Shown piece after piece: positions 36,625 through 46,456 of a stretch of DNA of 64,000 bases. Below the pieces are notes generated by a model. The model worked only from the letters and a program-made list of their open reading frames with translations. It made no database searches and was not told the origin of the DNA. Numbering within the stretch: the stretch's first letter is position 1; each line of letters begins with the position of its first letter. Source of the DNA: Flavobacterium stagni. GTDB lineage: Bacteria; Bacteroidota; Bacteroidia; Flavobacteriales; Flavobacteriaceae. A program made the translations under genes and the position numbers. The stretch covers positions 1 through 64,000 of the forward strand of contig NZ_SBKN01000005.1 of NCBI RefSeq assembly GCF_004122105.1, written 5' to 3'.

Positions 36625-39600
36625 TTAGAAATTAATATCTACACCAAATGTGTAAGCTCTTGGAGTTGGGTAATAACCAGTAGCAGATGCCTGGAAAGAT
36701 TCTGGATCCATACCTCTCCATTTTGTAAATGTTAAGAAGTTTTCACCTTGCATTTTAATTTTCAAACCTTTGATAAAAGTTTTCTCTAAGAATTTAGCAG
36801 GAACATCATAACCGATAGATAAATTTCTCAAACGAACGAAAGAAGCATCTTTCAAGAAACGGTCAGAAATATCACCTGAATCGTAGTTAGTCGCTGTCCA
36901 AGAAGGAACGTCAGTATTGGTATTTGTTGGTGTACAAGCATTGAATACATCGGTAGATACTGGGAATGGATCAACATTACGGATATCCATTAATCCAGCT
37001 AAATCTGGGTCATATCTGTAGAAATCTAAAGAGTAAACAAAAGTAGCATCTAAGAAGAATCCTTTATAAGAAGTATTCAAACCGAAACCTCCTTGGTACA
37101 ATGGATACTCGTTCTTTTTAGTTTCTCTACGGTCAGCATCTGTTGGGTTTTCAGTAATGTTATTGTTGATATCTAAGAACAATAAGTTACCGTTGTCTGG
37201 ATTAACACCTACGTAAGGAACTAAGAAATACTCATAAGCAGGAGCGCCTACAGCTAACATATAATCAGTACCCACACGTTGTTTACCAGTACCATTATCT
37301 AAAGTACCTAAGCTAACCATTTTTTGTTTGTTCAACGCACCGTTTGCAAAAAGTGATAATTTGAAATCACCATCTTTAAAGATGTTGTAACGTAAGTTAA
37401 CTTCAACCCCTGCATTTTGTAATTCTCCGTTGTTACCGCTGATAGAAGTAATACCATTAGCAGCAGAAACAGGAATAGACATATACAAGTCAGTAGTATT
37501 CTTTTTGTAGTAATCAACAGAACCAACCAAACGTCCTTTGATATCAAAATCAATACCCACGTTAAATTGTCCAACAGTTTCCCATCTTAAATCTGTGTTT
37601 GCATAAGAAGAAACACCGAAAGATGAAACGTTTCCGTAACCTTGTTGTGAGCTATTTAAGTCACGAACCGCTTGAGATGCACCGAAAATTGTACTCACAT
37701 CCGAGTCAACATCTCTAGCCACGATATTTTGGTTACCTGTAGTACCATAAGAAGCACGTAATTTCAAATCTTTGATCCATTCAACATCTTTCATGAAGTT
37801 TTCTTTGTTGATGTTCCAACGACCGGCAACAGACCAGAAAGTACCCCATTTGTTAGCATCAACGAAACGGTAAGATGCATCACGACGAATAGTTCCAGCG
37901 AAACCATATTTGCTTGAATAGTCATAATCAACTGTTCCGAAATAAGAGAAAGTACCTGCATCAATACGTGAAGCACCTACAGTTGGAATATAACTTGCTG
38001 GTAAAGTTGTGTTATAAGGAATATAACCTGTACCTGCACCAGGATACCAAGTTAATGGATTTAAACCAATTTGTTGGTAAACTGAAGTTCTTCTATGCGC
38101 TTTCATGTATTCTGTATACGCAGAAAGATCGATAGTGTGTTTGTCAGCAATAACTTTTTTGTAGTTCAAACGGTTAAAGAAGTTAAACATGAACTCACGG
38201 TTACTTCTTTGGTTTTCTAAACCATGGAAAGGTTGACCAGCACCCACTGCTCTAACAACAGATAAGTAAGCTTCTGGACCGATAGCAAAAACACGTTTGT
38301 CATCAGAATAGTCAACACCCGCATTGGTAGTAAAGGTAAGATTTTTAGTAAACTTATACCCTAAATTTGAAGTGATGATAGTTTTGTATTCATCAAAGAA
38401 ACTAGGCGCATGTTTATCTTGGAATAAATCCATCAACATGAATGGAGTCAACTGTAAAGCAGGAGAACCAAATTCATCAAACAATTGTTGACCTGAAACA
38501 TAAGATGATGGAGAATAATAAGCAGCTGAAGACAAATAAGCTGTCAATGGGTTTTGTAATACGTTTGTATTAATCCCTGCTCTTGTCTCTTGCTCTAACT
38601 GATTTCTTCTTGAATAGGCAGCCATGATGTTTAAACCATAGTTGAACTTATCATTTGAAGACTTACCAGTAATATTACTTCTTAATGTAAAACGCTTGAA
38701 TGAAGTAGTTGGCACAATCCCTTCTTGCTCAAAATATCCTAATGAAGTGAAGTTAGACACATTATCACTACCCGCAGTTAATGAAATGTTGTGTGAAGCT
38801 GTTTTACCTGTTCTAAAGAAAACTTTTTTCCAATCTGTATCGATAGCATAAGCACCGATGTTTGTTGGATCAACAGTAACTAAACCTGGATACCCTGTTA
38901 CTTCACCATCAAAACCTGGTCCAGAACCAAATAAATTTTGTAAAGTTAAGTGCTCTCTTGCATTCACTAAATTGTACTTATCACCTCTGAATTCAGTTGT
39001 ACCATACGTTGAAGAGTACGCAACACTTAATTTAGATTTGAAACCACCTTTTTTAGTCGTAATTAAAATTACCCCGTTAGCACCACGGTTACCATAAATT
39101 GCAGTAGCAGAAGCATCTTTTAAAACGGTAACTGACTCAACATCATTTGGGTTCAAGTTTCTAAAAAACGCTTGACTCAATGGCACACCGTCAATCACAT
39201 ACAATGGATCAGTACTTGCATTCAATGAACTTGCTCCACGGATAACAACATCAATTTTGTTAGACCCTGGTTGTCCAGAAGACAAAGCAATGTTTGTACC
39301 TGCCAACTGACCTTGGATAGACTGCAAGAAGTTAACGTTTGGACGGTTTTCAATTGCTTTTCCAGAAACAGTTGCAGAAGAACCCGGATCCTTTTTCTTA
39401 ATTGAAGTCTTACCATACCCTTGTACGATTACCTCATCCAATACTTTAGATGATTCAACCAATACAACATTGTAAGAATTTGCAGTACCTACTTTTACTT
39501 CTTTAGACTCATAACCAAGGAAAGAAATAACAAGTACATCACCTGCTTTAGCTTTGATGGAGAATTTACCATCTAAATCAGATTGCACACCATTGTTGGT

Positions 39601-39741
39601 ACCTTTTACCTTCACATTGGCCATAGGCACAGTCGCCTTACCATCTGTAATAGTACCTGTAACAGTTTTCTCTTGTGCAAATGAAAACTGCATTGTTAAC
39701 GCCACTAATAGCGTAAAAATCCATTTGAACTTCGATCTCAT
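36625..39741 (-). CDS. SusC/RagA family TonB-linked outer-membrane transporter
   Basis: 1038 residues. Signal peptide to about residue 22, a carboxypeptidase-like domain (about 27-95, VTGTITDG to SFLGYESKEV), a TonB plug with VIVQGYG, then YVIDGVPL and TVLKDASATAIYGNRGANGVI (quoted in part), and a 22-strand barrel ending YTFGVDINF. It imports large substrates with energy from TonB-ExbBD, together with SusD. No dedicated regulator is adjacent. Confidence 0.95.
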   Translation of the reverse strand: MRSKFKWIFTLLVALTMQFSFAQEKTVTGTITDGKATVPMANVKVKGTNNGVQSDLDGKFSIKAKAGDVLVISFLGYESKEVKVGTANSYNVVLVESSKVLDEVIVQGYGKTSIKKKDPGSSATVSGKAIENRPNVNFLQSIQGQLAGTNIALSSGQPGSNKIDVVIRGASSLNASTDPLYVIDGVPLSQAFFRNLNPNDVESVTVLKDASATAIYGNRGANGVILITTKKGGFKSKLSVAYSSTYGTTEFRGDKYNLVNAREHLTLQNLFGSGPGFDGEVTGYPGLVTVDPTNIGAYAIDTDWKKVFFRTGKTASHNISLTAGSDNVSNFTSLGYFEQEGIVPTTSFKRFTLRSNITGKSSNDKFNYGLNIMAAYSRRNQLEQETRAGINTNVLQNPLTAYLSSAAYYSPSSYVSGQQLFDEFGSPALQLTPFMLMDLFQDKHAPSFFDEYKTIITSNLGYKFTKNLTFTTNAGVDYSDDKRVFAIGPEAYLSVVRAVGAGQPFHGLENQRSNREFMFNFFNRLNYKKVIADKHTIDLSAYTEYMKAHRRTSVYQQIGLNPLTWYPGAGTGYIPYNTTLPASYIPTVGASRIDAGTFSYFGTVDYDYSSKYGFAGTIRRDASYRFVDANKWGTFWSVAGRWNINKENFMKDVEWIKDLKLRASYGTTGNQNIVARDVDSDVSTIFGASQAVRDLNSSQQGYGNVSSFGVSSYANTDLRWETVGQFNVGIDFDIKGRLVGSVDYYKKNTTDLYMSIPVSAANGITSISGNNGELQNAGVEVNLRYNIFKDGDFKLSLFANGALNKQKMVSLGTLDNGTGKQRVGTDYMLAVGAPAYEYFLVPYVGVNPDNGNLLFLDINNNITENPTDADRRETKKNEYPLYQGGFGLNTSYKGFFLDATFVYSLDFYRYDPDLAGLMDIRNVDPFPVSTDVFNACTPTNTNTDVPSWTATNYDSGDISDRFLKDASFVRLRNLSIGYDVPAKFLEKTFIKGLKIKMQGENFLTFTKWRGMDPESFQASATGYYPTPRAYTFGVDINF

Positions 39742-39829
39742 ATTAAATTTATTTGAGTTAGTTATTCCGCAAACTTCCTAATTAATTCTTAAAAAAACAA
39801 ATAATACTTCGGAATATTACCGTTTTCCA

Positions 39830-39862
39830 TTGTTAAAGTTTATCAGGCATAGCGTAACTTTG
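39830..39862 (+). promoter_or_regulatory. Promoter of rnhB
   Basis: TTG (39830-39832), 22 bases, TAACTTTG (39855-39862). Leader of about 76 bases to the ATG at 39942. Confidence 0.6.
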
Positions 39863-39941
39863 TGGTTGCAACACAAAAAAAAGATGTTTTTTTATGTAAA
39901 AGGTTGCGTCTAAATTTTAAGAATTTATTTCTGTTTGCATT

Positions 39942-40547
39942 ATGTTAAAATTTAACTTTTCCGATTTTGAATTTGAATGCGGTACCGATGAAGCCGGAAG
40001 GGGTTGTTTGGCCGGACCCGTCACCGCGGCTGCTATTATTTTAAAACCGGAATTTTCCATTGAACATTTAAATGACTCTAAACAGCTTTCTGAAAAAATC
40101 AGACACTTAATACATCCTGAAATTGAAACCCAAGCTCTATCCTTTGCCATTGTTCATCTCGAACCCGAAGTCATTGACGAAATCAACATTTTAAATGCTT
40201 CGATTAAAGCCATGCAGGAATGCATTAAAAAATTGCAACCCCAACCTCAGTTTATAATTGTTGACGGCAACCGATTTAAACCCGTTCTTGACATCCCATT
40301 TCAAACGATTGTAAAAGGAGATGCCAAATATATGAGTATTGCTGCTGCCTCTGTCTTAGCCAAAAATGAAAGAGACGCCTACATGGATCGTATCCATAAA
40401 GAATATCCTATGTATAATTGGAAAAAAAACAAAGGCTACCCTACTGAAGAACATAGAGAAGCCATTCGAAAATACGGTATCACAAAATACCACCGAAAAA
40501 GTTTTCGTTTATTACCCGATCAACTTAGTTTGGATTTCGGTATTTAA
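39942..40547 (+). CDS. rnhB: Ribonuclease HII
   Basis: 201 residues, full length. Catalytic acidic motif GTDEAGRG with D16 and E17, [20 protein letters not shown] and the late [14 protein letters not shown] segment. It removes misincorporated ribonucleotides and RNA primers from DNA. The stop codon overlaps the lipB stop on the other strand by 4 bases. Confidence 0.96.
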   Translation: MLKFNFSDFEFECGTDEAGRGCLAGPVTAAAIILKPEFSIEHLNDSKQLSEKIRHLIHPEIETQALSFAIVHLEPEVIDEINILNASIKAMQECIKKLQPQPQFIIVDGNRFKPVLDIPFQTIVKGDAKYMSIAAASVLAKNERDAYMDRIHKEYPMYNWKKNKGYPTEEHREAIRKYGITKYHRKSFRLLPDQLSLDFGI

Positions 40548-41242
40548 TTAAAAATGATTTCAGCTTCAAAAAGCTGCGAAAAATAGCGGATAATTTTTTG
40601 TTGTACTTCCAACTCATCCACAGCCCTTCCTAATTCCACATGTAACGACGTCACACCCTTACCGCGTATCCCACAAGGAATGATATTATCAAAATAACCT
40701 AAATCGGCATTTACATTCAAAGCAAATCCATGCATGGTCACCCAACGACTGGCGCGCACGCCCATGGCGCAAATTTTTCGAGCAAAAGGAGTTCCCACAT
40801 CCAACCAGACGCCTGTTTCACCATCACTACGCACGCCTTTCAATCCGTAATCTGACAGAACCATAATTATCGCTTCCTCTAATAATCGTAAGTACTTATG
40901 GATATCTGTGAAAAAATTCTCTAAATCTAAAATAGGATAGCCTACAATTTGACCTGGCCCATGATAGGTAATATCGCCGCCTCGATTGATCTTATAAAAA
41001 GTAGCTCCTTTAGCTTCTAATTGTTTTTCACTCAATAATAAATTAGAAAAATCACCACTCTTTCCTAACGTGTAAACATGCGGGTGCTCAACAAAAAGAA
41101 AATAATTTGCGGTTTCAATTTCAGGCTCTGACCTTTTTTGCAATTTATCTGCAACGATACTAGAAAACAATTCCTCCTGATAATCCCATGTTTCCTTGTA
41201 ATCTTTACGCCCTAAATTTTGAAGTTGCACCTTTTTATTCAT
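40544..41242 (-). CDS. lipB: Octanoyltransferase LipB
   Basis: 232 residues. Conserved [18 protein letters not shown] and the catalytic pair K156 (FARKICAMG) and C190 ([14 protein letters not shown]). It transfers octanoyl from acyl carrier protein to lipoyl domains. Convergent with rnhB, divergent from lysS; own promoter at 41270-41303. Confidence 0.96.
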   Translation of the reverse strand: MNKKVQLQNLGRKDYKETWDYQEELFSSIVADKLQKRSEPEIETANYFLFVEHPHVYTLGKSGDFSNLLLSEKQLEAKGATFYKINRGGDITYHGPGQIVGYPILDLENFFTDIHKYLRLLEEAIIMVLSDYGLKGVRSDGETGVWLDVGTPFARKICAMGVRASRWVTMHGFALNVNADLGYFDNIIPCGIRGKGVTSLHVELGRAVDELEVQQKIIRYFSQLFEAEIIFN

Positions 41243-41269
41243 GTTATTTTTGAATATAATTCTTTACGG

Positions 41270-41303
41270 CAAAGATACGAAAAGCCATTTCCTGATCGCG
41301 CAA
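41270..41303 (-). promoter_or_regulatory. Promoter of lipB
   Basis: On the minus strand TTG (41303-41301), 23 bases, TATCTTTG (41277-41270). The spacing is at the long end of the accepted range. Confidence 0.55.
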
Positions 41304-41346
41304 AATGAAACCTTATCTATATAACCCAATTAATCTGTTCTGAATA

Positions 41347-41377
41347 TTGATTCTTTTTGACTAATAATTTATCTTTG
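41347..41377 (+). promoter_or_regulatory. Promoter of lysS
   Basis: TTG (41347-41349), 20 bases, TATCTTTG (41370-41377): near-ideal Bacteroidetes promoter. It overlaps the upstream part of the longest possible frame, showing that translation starts at the ATG at 41396. Confidence 0.8.
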
Positions 41378-41395
41378 CACGCTAAAAATAATTCT

Positions 41396-43084
41396 ATGCA
41401 ACTTTCCGAACAAGAGCTCATTCGTAGAGACAAACTCAACCAACTTCGTGCCTTGGGGATTAATCCTTATCCCGCTCAACTTTTTCCTGTGGACCATACT
41501 TCCAAACAGGTGAAAGAATCGTTTGAAGAAGGAAAGAAGGTAATTGTTTCCGGACGTTTGATGAGTGTTCGTGATCAAGGAAAAGCGGCATTTGCTGAAT
41601 TACAAGATAGCGAAGGTCGGATCCAGTTGTATTTTAACCGCGACGTAATTTGTACCGGTGAAGATAAAACCATGTACAACACCGTTTTCCGTAAACTGAC
41701 CGATTTGGGTGATTTTATCGGAATAGAAGGTGAATTGTTTTTAACGAAAGTGGGCGAAAAATCCATTCGCGTGGACCATTTCACTTTTTTGAGTAAAACA
41801 CTCCGCCCACTCCCGATGCCGAAAGTTGATGAAGAAGGCAAGGTGTATGACAAATTCTCCGACCCCGAGTTGCGTTACCGTATGCGTTATGTGGACTTGG
41901 TGGTGAATCCTGAAGTGAAAGATATTTTCATCAAACGCACCAAATTATTCAACGCCATGCGTACGTATTTCAATACCGCGGGTTACATGGAAGTTGAAAC
42001 TCCGGTATTACAATCCATTCCAGGAGGTGCTTCTGCGCGACCATTCATTACCCACCATAATTCATTAGACATTCCTTTGTATATGCGTATTGCCAATGAA
42101 TTGTACTTAAAACGATTGATCGTAGGTGGCTTTGATGGAGTGTACGAATTTTCCAAAAACTTCCGCAACGAAGGAATGGACCGCACACACAATCCTGAAT
42201 TCACGGCAATGGAAATCTATGTAGCTTACAAAGATTACAACTGGATGATGGAATTCACCGAAAATTTATTGGAATATTGTGCCGTACAAGTTAATGGCAC
42301 TACGCAAGCAACATTTGGAGAACATCAAGTTGATTTTAAAGCGCCTTATGCGCGTGTCACCATGACAGACGCTATTAAAAACTTCACCGGATTTGACATC
42401 ACTGGAAAATCAGAAGAAGAATTGCGTGAAGCAGCTTTATCCATGGGCATTGAGGTGAATGAAACGATGGGGAAAGGTAAATTAATCGATGAAATTTTTG
42501 GTGCAAAATGCGAAGGCCAATTCATCCAACCCACTTTTATCACCGATTACCCGAAAGAAATGTCACCTTTGTGTAAATCACACCGCGATAATCCCGATTT
42601 GACCGAACGCTTTGAATTGATGGTTTGTGGTAAAGAAATTGCCAATGCGTATTCTGAATTGAATGATCCTATCGACCAACGTGAACGCTTTGAAGCCCAA
42701 TTAAAATTGGCCGAAAAAGGAGACGACGAAGCGATGTTTATCGATCAAGATTTCTTGCGAGCCCTTGAATATGGTATGCCTCCAACTTCTGGTTTAGGAA
42801 TTGGAATGGACCGCTTAATCATGTTTTTAACAAATAACGCCTCTATCCAAGAAGTGCTTTTCTTCCCTCAAATGCGACCTGAGAAAAAACAAGTAGAAAT
42901 GACGGAAGATGAAAAGTTAATTCTCGGACTTTTAAAAGCAGAGGACAACCAAGCCCTTGGTGTACTCAAAGAAAAATCACAATTAAGTGGAAAAAAATGG
43001 GATGCTGCCATGAAAGGTTTAGCAAAACACGGCTTAACTAAAGTGGTGGTTGATGGTGAAAGCAAAACAGTTCAACTCGTTTAA
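41396..43084 (+). CDS. lysS: Lysine-tRNA ligase
   Basis: 562 residues from ATG 41396 (MQLSEQELIRRDKL). The longer frame from TTG 41357 runs through the promoter and is rejected. N-terminal OB-fold anticodon-binding domain (about 50-170), then a class II catalytic core with motif 2 region FRNEGMDRTHNPEFT and motif 3 GLGIGMDRL. A C-terminal extension of about 65 residues (LILGLLKAEDNQALGVLKEK) follows. Charges tRNA-Lys. Confidence 0.96.
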   Translation: MQLSEQELIRRDKLNQLRALGINPYPAQLFPVDHTSKQVKESFEEGKKVIVSGRLMSVRDQGKAAFAELQDSEGRIQLYFNRDVICTGEDKTMYNTVFRKLTDLGDFIGIEGELFLTKVGEKSIRVDHFTFLSKTLRPLPMPKVDEEGKVYDKFSDPELRYRMRYVDLVVNPEVKDIFIKRTKLFNAMRTYFNTAGYMEVETPVLQSIPGGASARPFITHHNSLDIPLYMRIANELYLKRLIVGGFDGVYEFSKNFRNEGMDRTHNPEFTAMEIYVAYKDYNWMMEFTENLLEYCAVQVNGTTQATFGEHQVDFKAPYARVTMTDAIKNFTGFDITGKSEEELREAALSMGIEVNETMGKGKLIDEIFGAKCEGQFIQPTFITDYPKEMSPLCKSHRDNPDLTERFELMVCGKEIANAYSELNDPIDQRERFEAQLKLAEKGDDEAMFIDQDFLRALEYGMPPTSGLGIGMDRLIMFLTNNASIQEVLFFPQMRPEKKQVEMTEDEKLILGLLKAEDNQALGVLKEKSQLSGKKWDAAMKGLAKHGLTKVVVDGESKTVQLV

Positions 43085-43148
43085 ATTTCGCTCACATTAT
43101 TCATTCTAAGGATTTTATTTTTATATTAGCATCCAAATAAAGATAATT

Positions 43149-43484
43149 ATGAAAAAAATAGCTATAGCCTTGTTTACGTTTTTCGCAGTTCAAATCGCAG
43201 CTGCTCAGAAAACAACCGAAACAGCCAATCCTAAAGTGGTTGCTGCTTCAGAAATTGAAGCATTGAGTAAAGCAGTTCCCATGGACGACAATTTGAAAAG
43301 TAGTTATGCTACTTTATTTGTTCTTCGTGCACAAGAAATTGCAAGCACTACAGACGAAGCTAAAAAGAAAGAAATTTTTGATATGTATGCTCAAAAATTA
43401 TGGTGGGGATTGAATGAAGAACAACGCGCTAAGTTAGAAGCTAACAAAGATTTGTACAACAAAATCATGGTGTATAAAAAATAA
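43149..43484 (+). CDS. Small secreted helical protein
   Basis: 111 residues. Signal peptide MKKIAIALFTFFAVQIAAAQ, then a mainly helical, charged domain (SKAVPMDDNLKSSYATLF, KLWWGLNEEQRAKLEANK). No known domain recognised. It resembles, in size and composition, the two other small secreted proteins at 46905 and 47417. A strong palindromic terminator follows. Confidence 0.8.
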   Translation: MKKIAIALFTFFAVQIAAAQKTTETANPKVVAASEIEALSKAVPMDDNLKSSYATLFVLRAQEIASTTDEAKKKEIFDMYAQKLWWGLNEEQRAKLEANKDLYNKIMVYKK

Positions 43485-43485
43485 A

Positions 43486-43517
43486 GAAAAGGAGGTCAAT
43501 TGACCTCCTTTTTTTAT
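43486..43517. terminator. Bidirectional palindromic terminator
   Basis: Perfect palindrome AAAAGGAGGTCAA / TTGACCTCCTTTT without spacer, between convergent genes (stops at 43484 and 43514). Confidence 0.85.
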
Positions 43518-44470
43518 AAAGCATAATTCAAATTAATTCCGATGCGACTTCGGGCATTCACATTTCCTGCCATCAAATTTTGATGCAAAGGCAACATCAC
43601 ATTCGCACCCAAAGACCACTTCCCTAATCCGGCTTCAAATCCAATTTTAGAAAATAAAATCGAGCCATTCGTTTCTTTCAACTTTTGACCGTGTTGGTAA
43701 TTGTGCGCATAAACTTCTCCACTTACTCCTAATTGAGGTGCCAAAGTCATTTTATCTTTATTCCAGATATAATAAAGTGTTCCCGCATAATTAAATTGAT
43801 TGCCAAAACGATAGCCTTTTGAATTCTCGGATTTATTTGTATAATTCATCACGGCATTCACTCCAAATTGCCTGTAGCGAAGAGTATAATCTGTTAAAAA
43901 AATAGCATCCCAACTCCCTGTTCCCAATTGATACCCCGGATTGACACTTCCGTTGTTTGCTTGGTCAAAAACTCCGGTAGGCATCTTTACACCACCACCA
44001 ACGATAAAGGTGTGTTGAACAGTCAAACTATCTTTTTTTAAATTCTGATATATTCGATAATTACCCAATAAAGTAATATCTCCTAACCCTTGCATGGACT
44101 GCGTTCCCGTATTGGTTTGATGCTGGTGAAAATGATACGGAACTAAAACTGAAACCTGTATTTTTTTACTCACAGGCAACCGACTCCACACTTGGAGTGT
44201 ATTGTACTGTTCATCGTACCAAGGGGAATTGGAATACAATCCATCATTTGTACGATAAAATTGGTACAAATAACGCAATCCTACATAATTTGCATTAAGT
44301 AACGAACCAAAGCCCATACTGCCTCCACTCGCTGAACATCCACACGAATCACAATCTTCCATCGCTAACTTGAAAGGTTGAAATGCAGTTGGACTCGGAA
44401 AAGGCAGGGTGTCTTTCACGTGAGCATGCATACCCATAACCGAGAAAAACAAAAAAATTATTTTTTTCAT
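43514..44470 (-). CDS. Outer-membrane beta-barrel protein with Cys motif, copper-type cluster
   Basis: 318 residues. Signal peptide (MKKIIFLFFSVMGMHA). A mature N-terminal motif CDSCGCSASGG with C40, C43 and C45 is followed by a beta-barrel of about 250 residues with strands such as VSVLVPYHFHQHQ and a C-terminal strand SRIGINLNYAL. Resembles small transporter-type barrels. The stop-to-start gap from the di-heme peroxidase gene is 2 bases, so they are cotranscribed. The N-terminal cysteines could bind a metal such as copper; that is inferred from context. Confidence 0.8.
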   Translation of the reverse strand: MKKIIFLFFSVMGMHAHVKDTLPFPSPTAFQPFKLAMEDCDSCGCSASGGSMGFGSLLNANYVGLRYLYQFYRTNDGLYSNSPWYDEQYNTLQVWSRLPVSKKIQVSVLVPYHFHQHQTNTGTQSMQGLGDITLLGNYRIYQNLKKDSLTVQHTFIVGGGVKMPTGVFDQANNGSVNPGYQLGTGSWDAIFLTDYTLRYRQFGVNAVMNYTNKSENSKGYRFGNQFNYAGTLYYIWNKDKMTLAPQLGVSGEVYAHNYQHGQKLKETNGSILFSKIGFEAGLGKWSLGANVMLPLHQNLMAGNVNARSRIGINLNYAL

Positions 44471-44472
44471 AA

Positions 44473-45504
44473 CTAAAATTCTGAAAAACGAACATCATGA
44501 ATAAATTCCATGTCCGTTAAGGTTTTTAAAAAAGCAATCAATTGCGATTTCTCGGTAGTATTTAAAGGAATTCCTAAAGTTGTACCCGTTGTGAAAAGCG
44601 GGTCCAAATTGGGTGTATTGACCATTCCAGAATTGTAATGCTCCAAAACTCCTTCCAAGGTAAAAAATCGCCCATCATGCATGTACGGCGCTGTCAACTC
44701 AATGTTGCGAAGACTGGGCACTTTAAATTTATAGCGATCTGATTCCAATTCAGTTACCCGATAACGCCCCACATCATTCACTTGTGGATTAATAGGCAAA
44801 CCGTTATTTCTGTAACTATTATCCGTAAATAAATCGGTCGCGTGACAGGTCGCACATTTTTGATTAAAAACGGCATATCCCGCCAATTCCGTGGCAGTTA
44901 ATTCGCCACCCAATTCATTTCTCCGGTATTTATCAAACCGTGAATTGGAAGAAACCATCATGGTCATAAATTGACCCAATGCTTTTAGCATATTTTCGGA
45001 ATTGATTTTCCCGTCTGTAAAGGCATTTTTAAACATCTTTTTATAGGTAGCATCCGATTTCATCATGGTCAATGCTGCATCGAAATTTCCGTTCATCTCA
45101 ATCGGACTCGTAAACGGAATAATGGGTTGTAAATCCAGGTGCGTGGTAGCTCCATCCCACATAAAAGCCGTTTGAAAGGCTAAATTTTGAATGGGCGGTG
45201 AATTCCGTGTTCCTTGTGCATTATTGACACCATGACTGATGGAATGACCGTGATGCGTAAAAGCATCGGCTTGAATATGACAAAATCCACAGGACACCAA
45301 TCCATCCGAAGATAATCGTCCTTCGTAAAACAATTTTCGCCCCAATTCAAAACCGGCCTGAGTGGGAGGATTATTCTGTAGATTGTAAACTACGTCTGGA
45401 AAATTTGACGGCTTATTAAAAGCTAACGGCACATCTACATAGTCCTCTTGATTGGAACAGCTGTAAAGCATTCCTATCATCATAATTACTACTAACTTTT
45501 TCAT
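44473..45504 (-). CDS. Di-heme cytochrome c peroxidase, MbnH/MauG family
   Basis: 343 residues. Lipoprotein signal with lipobox YSC (C16). Two c-type haem sites: CGFCH (72-76) and CATCH (217-221), with the peroxidase-family TRNSPPIQN and the late PYMHDGRFFTLEGVLEHY (quoted in part). MbnH, a known relative, oxidises a tryptophan of MbnP to kynurenine to make a copper site. The gene directly follows an MbnP-type gene, so the same partnership is likely. A terminator-like hairpin separates the two. Confidence 0.9.
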   Translation of the reverse strand: MKKLVVIMMIGMLYSCSNQEDYVDVPLAFNKPSNFPDVVYNLQNNPPTQAGFELGRKLFYEGRLSSDGLVSCGFCHIQADAFTHHGHSISHGVNNAQGTRNSPPIQNLAFQTAFMWDGATTHLDLQPIIPFTSPIEMNGNFDAALTMMKSDATYKKMFKNAFTDGKINSENMLKALGQFMTMMVSSNSRFDKYRRNELGGELTATELAGYAVFNQKCATCHATDLFTDNSYRNNGLPINPQVNDVGRYRVTELESDRYKFKVPSLRNIELTAPYMHDGRFFTLEGVLEHYNSGMVNTPNLDPLFTTGTTLGIPLNTTEKSQLIAFLKTLTDMEFIHDVRFSEF

Positions 45505-45514
45505 GATAAAAAAG

Positions 45515-45545
45515 AAAATAAGGCGTTACCTAAGCAACGCCTTTA
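45515..45545 (-). terminator. Attenuator between MbnP-like and MbnH-like genes
   Basis: Eight-base stem AAGGCGTT / AACGCCTT with an 8-base loop, followed on the minus strand by ATTTTCTTTTTT. It should lower expression of the downstream peroxidase and barrel genes. Confidence 0.75.
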
Positions 45546-45551
45546 TCATTT

Positions 45552-46352
45552 TTAGTCATTATGAACGTGTTCGACTTCGAACATATTCGCCAAATTTGCA
45601 GTGATCAATGCTAAATTGGAACCACCCATAATCATCGCTCCCATTCCCATTCCATTGGCAGCTGTTAAAGAGATGGTGTTAGTACCATCAATCAATTGTG
45701 ATGCATCTGCCATAATGTGCACTTGAGGCGTAATGTTTGTACGAACCAAGGCATTTGACGGGAAGTTCAACGTTACCGTAGCATAATTGTAATCAGTTCC
45801 TGTTTGGCCTGTATGCACCATAAACGAAGTGTCTGAAGAAACTGTAGGAGCCGTAAATGTCCCTTCAAAAGCTACAAATTTATACCCCGCACTCCACGAC
45901 CACATCATGCCCGCATTTTGTGCTTGTGTTAAAAAATCACCTTGACCTGTAGCACCCAAATTAAATTGATCTTGATCTACGCCGATACCGAAAGTTACTT
46001 TTGTATAATTCCCAGCGGGAACATTGGTTAAATTTAAAAGTAACGAAGCAGGTGTCAATTCGTCAACAATAAAGTAGCTCTGACTTTTGGGATAGGTAAA
46101 AACCGTTCCGTCTTCTTTTGTGAGTTTGATATTGCTAATAATGTATTTCAATTTAGAAACCTTCACCACTTCACCATTGGAATTGGTATAGGCCGTATTC
46201 ATGGCTAAATCAGCCGTTTTATAAACATTATCAAATTCTAATTTTAATGTCCCTTCACCGGAAACATTGGAGTTGGCATCATCATTTGAACAAGACAGTA
46301 AAGTTAGGGCCATAGTCATAACTACCGCCATATTTTTGAAAAAAACTTTCAT
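45552..46352 (-). CDS. MbnP family copper-type lipoprotein
   Basis: 266 residues. Lipoprotein signal with lipobox LLSC (C21). MbnP-type beta domain with LEFDNVY, VSKLKYIISNIKL, VPAGNYTKVTFGIGVD and the signature MMWSWSAGYKF (149-159). W151 or W153 is a candidate for the tryptophan that MbnH-type enzymes convert. H180 (FMVHTG), H212 (QVHIMAD) and the C-terminal HVH are possible copper ligands. First gene before the MbnH-like peroxidase and Cys-motif barrel. Confidence 0.9.
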   Translation of the reverse strand: MKVFFKNMAVVMTMALTLLSCSNDDANSNVSGEGTLKLEFDNVYKTADLAMNTAYTNSNGEVVKVSKLKYIISNIKLTKEDGTVFTYPKSQSYFIVDELTPASLLLNLTNVPAGNYTKVTFGIGVDQDQFNLGATGQGDFLTQAQNAGMMWSWSAGYKFVAFEGTFTAPTVSSDTSFMVHTGQTGTDYNYATVTLNFPSNALVRTNITPQVHIMADASQLIDGTNTISLTAANGMGMGAMIMGGSNLALITANLANMFEVEHVHND

Positions 46353-46390
46353 ATTAACAGTTTAAAATTTTAAAAAATAAATAGTTAACC

Positions 46391-46409
46391 ATGTCTTAAA
46401 ACAAGACAT
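46391..46409. promoter_or_regulatory. Inverted repeat upstream of the MbnP-like gene
   Basis: Seven-base perfect inverted repeat ATGTCTT / AAGACAT with a 5-base centre, 39 bases upstream of the MbnP-like ATG. No T tract, so an operator is possible. Confidence 0.4.
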
Positions 46410-46456
46410 AGCGAGAGTATCCACAACAATGCGGAATGAAAAGATTAAGAAAATTT

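Noticed and set aside
41357..41395. N-terminal extension of lysS from TTG
   Set aside because: The extension contains the -7 box of the lysS promoter and would not be transcribed; the ATG at 41396 matches the family start.
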